Shown: in pieces, positions 36,672 to 47,400 of the stretch
Position numbering within the stretch: the stretch's first letter is position 1
How the letters are laid out: the number at the start of each line of letters is the position of its first letter
NCBI GenBank assembly: GCA_003255065.1
Contig: QAOA01000027.1
Coordinates: 35,284-99,283 of the forward strand
Source: Cercis canadensis
Taxonomy: Eukaryota > Streptophyta > Magnoliopsida > Fabales > Fabaceae
Length of the DNA: 64,000 nucleotides
Direction of reading: 5' to 3'
Position numbers and translations under genes: made by a program
Notes under the pieces: model-generated
The model's database searches: none
What the model saw: only the letters and a program-made list of their open reading frames with translations
What the model was told of the DNA's origin: nothing

Positions 36672-38159
36672 GCAATTTGAAAATTTATATTTGTGTTATC
36701 TATTCAGTGGTGAGAGTTGAGACGATGGAATTTTTGTGAATATGTACCAATAGTTATAAGAAAAGAAAGTGGTTAAGATTATTTATGATAAAAAAAATAT
36801 GTTCTAACAGGGAAGTGGGTAATTTTAAGCAAACAACTTTTAATTTTTGTGAATTAAGGTGCTTTGTTCTTGTTCTTTAGAACGCTTCCTTTTATTTTTG
36901 AGAATTGAAAGTTGTGCTGAAGCAAACTATCATGCTAACTTTTCAAGAATGATTGCAAAACAAAATTTAGATAATAAACATGATTTTAATGGTATTTGTT
37001 GAACCTTTTTGGTATTTTAGTGTGACTCAAGATAATTGTTCTTTTGTACTTGCCCTGTCTAGAACAAAAAAACTACAATGCTACTCAGAAACTGTAAGAC
37101 CTCAGGTAGAGTTCCGTTACTAGATTTTTTTTTTTTTTTTTTTTTTTTAATGAGCTTTCTGTTTCCAGTTTGCGTTTTTATTTTTTGAAGATTTTGCCTG
37201 CCCCAACTTAATTTGAGGTTAGATGTATAGAATATAAGTAATAAATCCATCAAAGAAGCGTTACACTCATTGTCAGCTTATTTTTTGTATTATAAACTTT
37301 AGGATAATAATAATTGAATAGTGCTGAGTGCACACTATCACTTGTACACTATGTGACATATTGATGGCAACCTCTTTGGTGACTTGCAAAGAGGGAAAGA
37401 TAGTCGGAGGAGGCCGGAGTTAGGCATCACCTCCAATGCTCAAGTCAGTAATGGAAGGAGAGAGAAAGTGTATGAGACAGAGACTTAGAGAAAGAGGAGT
37501 GATATATACCTCTTGGGGTATTGTTGTTCTTTTATGTAATGGGAGTAGTGATTTAGTAATGTATCATCATCTTACACTTACTGATTTCAAGTTGTTAGAT
37601 CTAATTTTTGGTGGCATCCCATACAATTCTGCTGGTCCAATTAACTTCAGTGTGACACAATTAGTATGCAAATATAGGTGGACATTATTCTACTTTATCT
37701 TAATGCTATTTCCATCTAATTAGGTGGGTTTAGGTGAGATCTATTTAATGATTTTAGAATTATTACAAAAATTTCAAAAAACTAAATCACCTAAGAAATT
37801 ATAGTAAAAAACACGAAAAAAAAAAAAGATTTTATAAACTAAGTTTGCAGCCATTCTCATTGAATAGTGCCGTTTCAGAACGACAACTGAAATATATTTA
37901 AAGATTAAAAATATCGGTATTGAGGTAAATTATTTTAATATTTTGTTTGTAAAACGTCAATTAGCCCATGTATGCACTGTTGTTGTATCTGGTGGATTTG
38001 GTATAGGCCTTAGTGGGTTGGTTTTGACTAGACACTTTAAACCCAACATCCAACAAAAAATTCGGCCCAAGTAAGTGGGTCGGATTGATTTGGAGACATT
38101 ACCGCCGCCGTTTCTGCCATACAAGGGTTGTCCGACGACCAGAAGAGTAACAGATTAAA
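36672..38159. other. 3' region of OR and intergenic sequence
   Basis: The OR 3'UTR probably runs to about 36900-37000. A 25-base T-run lies at 37124-37148. At 37325-37520 a stretch is more GC-rich ('cggaggaggccggagttagg') but gives no recognisable gene. Confidence 0.5.
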
Positions 38160-38480
38160 AATTGACTAAACCTTATTTTTGTCCCTCACTTATTTAAGCG
38201 TTTTTAAAATGGTCACTCAATATAATATCTTTTTAATTTAGTCTCTTAATTAATAGTTTCACTTCAATCAAATTCTTTGATTGACAAAAATGCTTATATG
38301 GAGTGTTAAAAGTGAGGTGGCGCTGTTAAATGCGGCATAAGATATTGGTTGGACACTTCACTTAAGTGAAGTCCCCACGACACCGGTTTTAACTCTAAAA
38401 TCTCTCAAATTTTCTTTGTCACTCTTCTTTGAAAAGGGGCCTTTAATTTATCCCAGGCAGAATTATGGGGTTATATAACC
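38160..38480 (+). repeat. Inverted-arm repeat, family A, arm 1
   Basis: The segment 38260-38420 ('agtgttaaaagtgaggtggc', 'cacttcacttaagtgaagtc', 'caccggttttaactct', 'tctctcaaattttctttg') is the inverse complement of 41850-41720. The outer part 38200-38280 is the inverse complement of 44280-44360. The palindrome ACTTCACTTAAGTGAAGT lies at 38360-38377. Confidence 0.8.
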
Positions 38481-38746
38481 CCATTCTAGGTAGCACAATT
38501 ACCACCGTTTCTTATGTTATGTGCCAAATCTAATAGTGGATATTTAGTTGTGATTACTTATTCAGTTGGTCATTTCTCAACTTGTGTGACAATATTAATG
38601 TGACCCACTAATTTAATTAAAATTATGTTAGCACCCCACTTAAAATAACAATTTATGTTAAAGTTCAGAGTACACAAAATATGATATTCCTCTCCATTTA
38701 TATATTTTTCACAAACAAATTTATGAAATATTTTTAAAAGATTTAT

Positions 38747-39112
38747 ATTCAAATTTATACATAAATATTCACAATTTAAAATAAAATTTAAAGCATGATA
38801 AAATTTAAAAATATACATTAATAAATAGATTAATATGAGTGAAAAAGAATAGTGTAAAAAATAAGTTAAAAAATTGAAGAGAGTAAATCTCACTTTCTCA
38901 CTTACTCTTATATTTGCAAGTAGGATTTGAATAAAATAAATTTTAAACATGATAAAATTTAAAAATATACATTAATAAATAGATTAATATGAGTGAAGAA
39001 TAATAGTGTACAAAATAAGTCAAAAAATTGAAGAGTATAAATCTCACTTTCTCCCTTACTCTTCATATTTGCAAGTAGAATTTGAATGGTGAATTTTTGC
39101 ATAAAAATGGGA
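38747..39112. repeat. Repeat family B, with a 152-bp tandem duplication
   Basis: The unit from 38793 ('gcatgataaaatttaaaaat' to 'caagtaggatttgaat') is repeated from about 38945. The same sequence occurs inverted at 60915-60690. The right side is cut by the N run. Confidence 0.75.
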
Positions 39113-40043
39113 NNNNNNNNNNNNNNNNNNNNNNNNNNNNNNNNNNNNNNNNNNNNNNNNNNNNNNNNNNNNNNNNNNNNNNNNNNNNNNNNNNNNNNNN
39201 NNNNNNNNNNNNNNNNNNNNNNNNNNNNNNNNNNNNNNNNNNNNNNNNNNNNNNNNNNNNNNNNNNNNNNNNNNNNNNNNNNNNNNNNNNNNNNNNNNNN
39301 NNNNNNNNNNNNNNNNNNNNNNNNNNNNNNNNNNNNNNNNNNNNNNNNNNNNNNNNNNNNNNNNNNNNNNNNNNNNNNNNNNNNNNNNNNNNNNNNNNNN
39401 NNNNNNNNNNNNNNNNNNNNNNNNNNNNNNNNNNNNNNNNNNNNNNNNNNNNNNNNNNNNNNNNNNNNNNNNNNNNNNNNNNNNNNNNNNNNNNNNNNNN
39501 NNNNNNNNNNNNNNNNNNNNNNNNNNNNNNNNNNNNNNNNNNNNNNNNNNNNNNNNNNNNNNNNNNNNNNNNNNNNNNNNNNNNNNNNNNNNNNNNNNNN
39601 NNNNNNNNNNNNNNNNNNNNNNNNNNNNNNNNNNNNNNNNNNNNNNNNNNNNNNNNNNNNNNNNNNNNNNNNNNNNNNNNNNNNNNNNNNNNNNNNNNNN
39701 NNNNNNNNNNNNNNNNNNNNNNNNNNNNNNNNNNNNNNNNNNNNNNNNNNNNNNNNNNNNNNNNNNNNNNNNNNNNNNNNNNNNNNNNNNNNNNNNNNNN
39801 NNNNNNNNNNNNNNNNNNNNNNNNNNNNNNNNNNNNNNNNNNNNNNNNNNNNNNNNNNNNNNNNNNNNNNNNNNNNNNNNNNNNNNNNNNNNNNNNNNNN
39901 NNNNNNNNNNNNNNNNNNNNNNNNNNNNNNNNNNNNNNNNNNNNNNNNNNNNNNNNNNNNNNNNNNNNNNNNNNNNNNNNNNNNNNNNNNNNNNNNNNNN
40001 NNNNNNNNNNNNNNNNNNNNNNNNNNNNNNNNNNNNNNNNNNN
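39113..40043. other. Assembly gap, 931 Ns
   Basis: A run of Ns; the true length is unknown. Any apparent reading frame across it is meaningless. Confidence 1.
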
Positions 40044-40179
40044 CGAAGACTGCATATTTATCTATAAATGAAAGAATCTAGCAAGCATGCCAAGAGGCTG
40101 ATTTAAAATAAATATTTTGAAAAATATTTTGATACATTTAAATGATTTTCGTTGTGTTTTTAAGTAAATATGTTTCTTT

Positions 40180-42190
40180 TTAGCCCAAAGGTGAATGGCA
40201 ATAATTCCTGTAGCATTCAACTTTGTTAATAAATACATTAAAATTGCTTTCTTAGTTGATTTCAGAGATATGGATGAAGGGAAATGGAGAAAAAACAAAA
40301 AAGGTGAGAAAGGACAAGAAAATAAGACTTTTAAAAAATTTGAGGCTGATTTGTAATAAATAGAAATTTTGCCTATAGCAGGTTAAGTAAATATGTGAGT
40401 CCCACTATCAAAACACTTATTATAACTAAATTGGTCCAACTAGAATGGGGTTGTTTAATCCCTTTGAAAAATCTCTCTTTCTCTTCCATGCGTGCTCTGT
40501 TCTCTCTCTGACACTAGTCTCTCTGCTCTCCCCTCCATCTCTATCGCACTCTTCCTTTCTATTTTCTCTCTTCTCCTTCCCTTTCTCTGTATGGCTCCCT
40601 CTGTACTTGGATATGGAAAGATGAGAATCCCCCTTGGATAACACAAATATTAACTGACCTGGGCAGCCAAACACGGAAGCCCTCGGTTTTGAGACTTGGA
40701 AAAGTAAAACTAAGCAGTAAAACAATAGTGAAAAAGAGTTTTTGCTTGTCGAGTACTTCTGAGCAATCAAATAAAGTATTTTGTTGACTCTGAAAAAGTC
40801 AACATTGTTGATGGTGTTGTATTGATTCATGTAGCTAGAAGACTCCCGAAGGATAATAATGTTTCATGGAGGGGAGAGTTGTGTTTAAAAGATGGTCCTG
40901 TGGTGGGTGGTTACCACGACGGTGGTGATGCCACCAAGTACAACTTCCCCTTGCAGCTTTTGCCATGACCATCATAAGTTGGAGTGTACTCGAATACTGT
41001 GAAAAATATGAAGCTGCAGATTTGCTTGATCATGTCAAAGACGTCATAAAGTGGGGAACATATTACCTTCTTAAGACTTTCAAATCCTCTGCAAATGCAA
41101 ACTCTACAAACACCATTGTTTCACATGTTGGTGAAAACCACAAGTGTTGGATGCATCCTGAGGAAATAGATTACCAGCTCACTCCATCACAATGCGGAAC
41201 CTGCCCTGCTCTTGCTGCTGAAACTGCAACTGTTTTAGCTGATGCATCCATTGTTTTCAAAGATGACATGGACTACTCAAAGAAACTCATCCATGGTGCG
41301 GACATACTCTTTAAATTTGCCACAAAAGAACAAGGAGATAAATAGTCAGGTGGTGCAGACCCATCTTCACTTTTTTATAACTCCACTAGTTACTAGGATG
41401 AGTTCTTGTGGGTTGGGACTTGGTTGTATTTTACCACTGGAAATTCTTCCTATCTTGAACTTGTTACTAGTCCTGGATTAGCTGCTGACTTTGCTGGGAA
41501 AAATCTGGACCATGGTGTGCTTAGCTGGGACAACAAGCTTCTTGGTGCTCTGTTACTTTTAAGCCGCCTAAGGATGTTCTTGAACTATGGGTGTGAGAGG
41601 GAGCCATACAGAGAAAGGGAAGGAGAAGAGAGAAAATAGAAAGGAAGAGTGCGATAGAGATGGAGGGGAGAGCAGAGAGACTAGTGTGAGAGAGAGAACA
41701 AAGCACGACAGGGAAGAGAGAGAAAGAAAATTTGAGAGATTTCAGAGTTAAAACCGGTGTCGTTTTGGGACTTCACTTAAGTGAAGTGTCCAGCCAGTGT
41801 CCTATGTGGTATTTAACAGTGCCACCTCACTTTTAACACTCTACATCAGCATTTCCGTCAAGTTAGCGGCAATTAAGTAGAAGAATTTAATTGAGGGGGA
41901 CTTTAACTGACCCCATGTAAAAATAAGGTTAAACAACCTCATCATAGTTAAACCAATTTAGTTATGACAAGTGTATTGATAATGGGATCCACATATTTAC
42001 TTAACCTGCTATAGGCAAAAGTTTTATTTATTACAAATTGGCCCCAAATTTTTTAGAAATCTTATTTTTCTATCCTTTTTCACCTTTTCGTTTTCTATCC
42101 CTGTCACTTCATCCCTATCTCTAAAATCAACCAAGAAAGCTTCATAACTTTGAAAGAAATCTATTTGGACAGCAATTTAGAGAAACTAGA
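40180..42190. mobile_element. Pack-type element: inverted arms enclosing a captured GH9 fragment
   Basis: The left arm (about 40180-40605) and right arm (about 41590-42190) are inverse complements. The inner 115 bp (40488-40603 against 41590-41704, pyrimidine-rich) match almost perfectly; the middle (40310-40470 against 42080-41920, with 'tagcaggttaagtaaatatg') matches at about 85%; the outer part is weaker. The right arm holds about 200 bp (41720-41925) missing from the left arm, which is the segment shared with 38260-38420. Long arms around foreign coding sequence fit a MULE-type (Pack-MULE) or foldback element. The terminal bases and target duplication were not fixed. Confidence 0.7.
40831..41583 (+). 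pseudogene. KORRIGAN-type GH9 endo-1,4-beta-glucanase fragment, intron-free
   Basis: GH9 class A endoglucanases are membrane-anchored enzymes of cellulose synthesis. Seen: [14 protein letters not shown], then [15 protein letters not shown] (catalytic DAGD-type motif; here DGGD), [99 protein letters not shown]. About 250 residues of the family's roughly 620 are covered. There are no introns where plant KORRIGAN genes have several, at least three breaks (near 40960, a TAG at 41344-41346, a stop in the next block), and a shortened join before GGYHDGGD. It lies exactly between two inverted arms, so it is captured sequence. The N-terminal anchor and C-terminus are absent. Confidence 0.88.
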
Positions 42191-43560
42191 CAAAGCAAAA
42201 AAAGAAAATAAAAACCCAGTAACCAATCTCTAAGAAAGTATAGCTAATGGGCATAGTTTTAATATTTTTTTTCATGATGCACAATAGAAATCCTAATCAA
42301 TTAGTCTCTTTCTACTAGCAGAATAACTCTACCTCCAAAGATAATATATGAGAATCATCTTGTTCTAAGAAATTAGTTACATGTACCATATAATGTACAT
42401 ATGAATAATTTGAAATGGAAATAATACTAAAAATTCAATACAACAATAATACTAAAAATGTTCTCAGTTTTGTATGCTTAGCCTAATAGATAAAATGAAT
42501 CATGAATGCTTCATGAAAGAAAATGCGAGTAAAATTGCTGATATTAATTTCAATTTCTCTTAAAATGTTATAATAAAGATACTCTTTTCAATTATTTTGA
42601 TTAGTGTCATATTAAACAGAAACAAAAAATCCAAACTATGGTATTGAGATGTGCATGATTTTATTTAGGTGTAGTATTAGTATACGAGGACTATGTATAA
42701 AACGTACCAATGTGCATTTTTAATTTTACTTGAGTAATTACATTTAGAACCATATAGAATTTAAAATATAGTGCTGCAAAAAATATATATTATAAGAGAG
42801 TAATGTGTACACCTATTGTTACTCCTTGAAAAAAGAGTAAATGATACTCTCCTTAATGTTTTACTCTTTTATCACCTTTTAAACATATTCTATGATTTAA
42901 TTTTTGATCATGTAATAGCTTGTAATATATTTAGAAGTGATATGCATATCATCCTAGATCCAAAGTATAATTAATATACTAATAGTCACATGATTTAAAG
43001 TATGGACTACTAAATATTACACATATAAATTAGAGTATGTGTGACACTATTATTTGTGAATTTTTCTCTTGCATTAAATTAGTAAATATGTGGCAAACTA
43101 AAACAAATTGAAAGTTATATTATGCTTTATTAGAGAATAAGTTACAAGTTGTAACACACTTTATTTATTTATTTTTTGATGTGAGATTGTAACAATTTAA
43201 AAGTTATCCTATGATCCTAGATTTATAGAAGTGAAAAAGTATAATTCAAAAAAAATATATAATTTATCAATAAATTACACCCAATAACTCATTGGAGATT
43301 GCTTCCAATCATAAGGCTAGTCTCCTCACCCTCCATTTCTTGATTCCTAATTAGAATCATCTTTATTATAAATGCAGTCATTATTTACCTATTAACAAAA
43401 AAAAAAAAACTAAGCTTATCTATTTTTTTTATTTATTTACCAATTTACGAGTTTCTTATATTTTATTTTAATATTTATTTTTTTGTGAAAATTTATTTTT
43501 AGTTAAGTGATGCAGTAATATGATACAGGGGTTAAAGAAGGAGAAGGGAAAAAAAATAAA
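42191..43560. other. Very AT-rich intergenic region
   Basis: No gene or bounded repeat recognised. Confidence 0.5.
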
Positions 43561-44149
43561 CAAACAACAGCGAGAGAAAAAAAAAAAAAAAACTAAAACA
43601 GTGCGTTTTGGGACCAGAGAAGTCTCCTTCCCCAATCCAATGTCTCACACTCTCTCTCACATCTGATTTTCAGTCTCTTCTTCCTCCTTCATCCATAGTG
43701 GCTTTATTAAGAATGTGACAGAACGTGAGTTTAAAAAGCATTCGAAATAGATCATGAGTTTTAGAGAAGATGGTGGCAATCGAAAAAAAAAAAAGAGATC
43801 AAACCCAAAAACACAAAGGAGCATAACGTGAGCTTGACCAGTAAAGAATGTCATCTCCAGTTCTATACTGTATTTGGGGAAAAATATATAGGACAAACCC
43901 AGTAACCATAGGATCGTTTCGCTCGGATTGAAATGTTTCTTATTCAGTTCTTGGTCATCAATTGGAAAGTCCAGGTTCTCACCCCAAAAAGCAGAAGCTA
44001 TGTCTTTATCTCAAAGCGGAACGAAGAGAGCGAGGGAGGAAACCAAAGAGAAAGAGATAAAGGAGGGAAGGAATGAAAATAAAATGGGTATCATGTGTAA
44101 ATTTAAATAATTAAGTAGGTTAACTTAAAAAAAACACAAAGCCAAACAT
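43561..44149. other. Mixed-composition segment before ASA, possible captured or promoter sequence
   Basis: Less AT-rich than 42191-43560, with a pyrimidine-rich block at 43625-43700 similar in style to the inner arms of the Pack-type element, and purine-rich 43995-44090. No protein family recognised. Confidence 0.35.
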
Positions 44150-44365
44150 ATTAGTTAGAGGTAGGGATTTTTCAACCGTCTATTATGCTAGATGGAGTAG
44201 CAGACGGCACACATTCCGCCACATAGGATGGGGTATTTAACCCCATATTTGTACGTGGGGTAAGTTAAAGCTCCCCTTTAATTGAAGTAAAACTCATAAT
44301 TGAAATACTAAATTGAATAGATAATACACTGAGAGACTATTTTGAGAATGTCCTGTACGATTACG
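44150..44365 (-). repeat. Inverted-arm repeat, family A, arm next to ASA
   Basis: The stretch 44280-44360 ('ttgaagtaaaactcataatt', 'gagactattttgagaatg') is the inverse complement of 38280-38200. 44220-44275 ('ggatggggtatttaacccc', 'taagttaaagctcccc') matches the TIR-end text seen at 38430-38470 and 41900-41935. It ends about 60 bp before the ASA start codon. Confidence 0.6.
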
Positions 44366-44425
44366 AAGAGAAGAGAAAGAACTTTGTTTCTCTCTCAAAT
44401 GCTCTGCTGCTAACTGAGTCTATTC

Positions 44426-47400
44426 ATGGAATCCCTAGCTGTTACACCCAGCTACCTTCCTTTGAAAATCCGATTTACGTTTAACCGGAGGAGCTCCAGA
44501 TCTAGCTGGAGCTCCCATGGCGCTCCTCTGCGTCTCCCTGCTCTAAGATGCTCAGCTAATTCTACTTCTTTAGGTGATTCTCATTAGTCATATTTCTTGC
44601 AAAAAATTTGGTTGCTTAGAAAATTTTGGATGGGTATGTAAAATGATTTCCATTGTGTCAGTTCCTCTTAGTTTGGTTAGATAACAAGAAAGAAAACTAT
44701 GAAATTTTTTGGGTTTATTACATTTTAATCATTAATTCAGCACTCCTGGGCAACTTGCATAATTAGTCCCTGTTTAATCAAGTTTTTTTTTTTTTCCTGG
44801 GATTCCAACTGTCAATGATCATGTATCCAGTATCTGAAAGTTCATTTTTTTATGCCAATCAACATTTTTAAGCTGTGGTTTTTATGATCCCATTCTACCA
44901 GTTGACAATGCGGAGAAATTTATTGAAGCTTCAAAAAAGGGGAATATAATTCCTCTCTACCGATGCATATTTTCTGATCACCTCACCCCTGTTCTTGCTT
45001 ACCGGTGTTTGGTAAAGGAGGATGAGAGAGATGCTCCCAGTTTTCTATTTGAATCGGTTGAACCTGGTTTTCAGGTTTCCAATATTGTAAGAACTTGCTT
45101 GCTTTCTGTTTGTTTTGTTTATCGAGATGCGTGTGGTCTGTGCTTAATTTGGTTTGATTATATTAGGGGCGATATAGTGTAGTGGGAGCTCAGCCAACAA
45201 TGGAAATTGTGGCAAAAGAGAATATGGTCACAATTATGGACCATGAGGAAGGGCGCAGAACTGAGGAGATTGTTGAGGACCCATTGATGGTTCCTCGAAG
45301 AATCATGGAGCAGTGGAGACCTCAACTCATTGATGAACTTCCAGAAGCATTTTGTGGTATGGAAAAGACTGACACTGCCCTTTGTCCATAGATACAATCA
45401 AAATAACAGCTTTGTTCCTTGTGCATGTGATATTTTAATCATAAAGATTGTTACTGTATGGTTAACCAAATTCAAGTTCATTAATCACACATGCTTCTTC
45501 TATGTTTATTTATTATTTCATGTTGTTTGCATGGAGTGGATTGGCCAAATAGTTTTCAAGTTATGCTTGCTTATGCACCTACTTGGATGGTGTATTTGTC
45601 ATAAGCCGAAGTAAAGATCATATCAAACTGCTTGACTCTTTTGTACACTCGAGTGGAGATTTCTTGCTCATTGGTTATTGTTGGGTAGCAAAATGAGTCT
45701 CAATCAACAAAATCCTGTTATACATTCAAGCATCTTATGGTACAGTGCTGATATACGAGATTTCTTAAGCTTGCTGGTATATGTTATAAAACGTATCATT
45801 TTTTTTTATTGCAGGTGGATGGGTAGGCTATTTTTCTTATGATACAGTGCGCTATGTAGAAAAGAAAAAGCTTCCCTTCTCTACTGCCGCAGTAGATGAC
45901 AGAAACCTTCCTGATGTTCATTTGGGCCTTTATGATAATGTGATTGTGTTTGATCATGTTGAAAAGGTACTTTATATTTATCATGAACAATGTGTGTGTC
46001 TAATGTGTTTTGAGGTTATGGAAATTGTGGCTTTAGCTTATGACTGTATATAGATTTACTAATATTTACACAAAAACAGTTGGGTGACATGCTCCCCTCT
46101 TCCCCACAGGGTCTGGCCAGTTGAGTTGATAAAATGAGAATATTTAATTGAATTTCTAACCAGATTCAAACACATGTCATGTCAATTATAAGCACCTCCC
46201 TTATTGCAGACATATCTATTTCTTTTTCATTCAATCACTTATGAAATTACTTATGAGAAATTGCCAGCTGCATAAAATTGGAAGTAAGAATTCTGATTAT
46301 TGTATAATTTATCTGGTATTGATTGGAATTGATGTATTGGAGAATTTTCTATTTCTTATTTGGTGATGTTTTTGGACCCAGAAAGCATATGTGATTCATT
46401 GGGTTCAGTTAGATCGATATGCTTCTGCTGAGGAAGCCCTCAATGATGGAATGAACCGGTTGGAAACTCTAGTATCTAGGGTGCATGATATAATTACGTG
46501 AGTAGCCCTTNGAAATTGCCAGCTGCATAAAATGGGAAGTAAGAATTCTGATTATTGTATAATTTATCTGATATTGATTGGAATTGATGTATTGGAGAAT
46601 TTTCTATTTCTTATTTAGTGATGTTTTTGGACCCAGAAAGCATATGTGATTCATTGGGTTCAGTTAGATCGATATGCTTCTGCTGAGGAAGCCCTCAATG
46701 ATGGAATGAACCGGTTGGAAACTCTAGTATCTAGGGTGCATGATATAATTACGTGAGTAGCCCTTAATTTATTGGCTTAAGATTTCAAATAAAGGATTGC
46801 ATTATTTTATGTTGATAAATTAATTTCAATATCTACAATATAATTGTCAATTTCAGCCCAAGGCTGCCTGCAGGTTCTATAGAGTTATATACTAGTCTTT
46901 TTGGTCCTAAAATGGAGATGTCAAGCATGACAAGTGAGGAATACAAGAATGCAGTATTGCAGGCTAAAGAGCACATCCTGGCTGGTGATATTTTTCAGAT
47001 CGTACTAAGTCAGCGGTTTGAACGGCGAACATTTGCAGACCCATTTGAAATATACAGAGCATTGAGGATTGTTAATCCAAGTCCTTACATGACTTATTTA
47101 CAAGTTTGTCAGTTTTCCTTGACATTTTTTTTAAATAACATTTAAGTTACATTTGAAAGGTTAGCTTATTCAGATGAATACTGGTATCAGGCCAGAGGGT
47201 GTATTCTCGTTGCTTCAAGTCCAGAAATTCTTACACGTGTGAAGAAGGTGACTATGCCACGAGTACTTAAAGAATTGACTTCATCTTTTAATATTCTTCC
47301 TCATTATCTATAATATTTATTTTTGATAATAGTCAACCTTGTTCTTATCCACTGTAATCTTTTTTAAGCTTCTGCCTTCTCTGCTGGGCTTATCATTTAA

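Noticed and set aside
39063-40081. Long open frames across the N run
   Set aside because: They are made only of unknown residues across the assembly gap.
43928-44110. 60-codon charged frame before ASA
   Set aside because: Purine-rich composition, no homology recognised, and it lies within repeat-flanked sequence.
45158-45397. Minus-strand frame opposite ASA exon 3 (also 51626-51924 opposite exon 11)
   Set aside because: Shadows of well-supported ASA exons.
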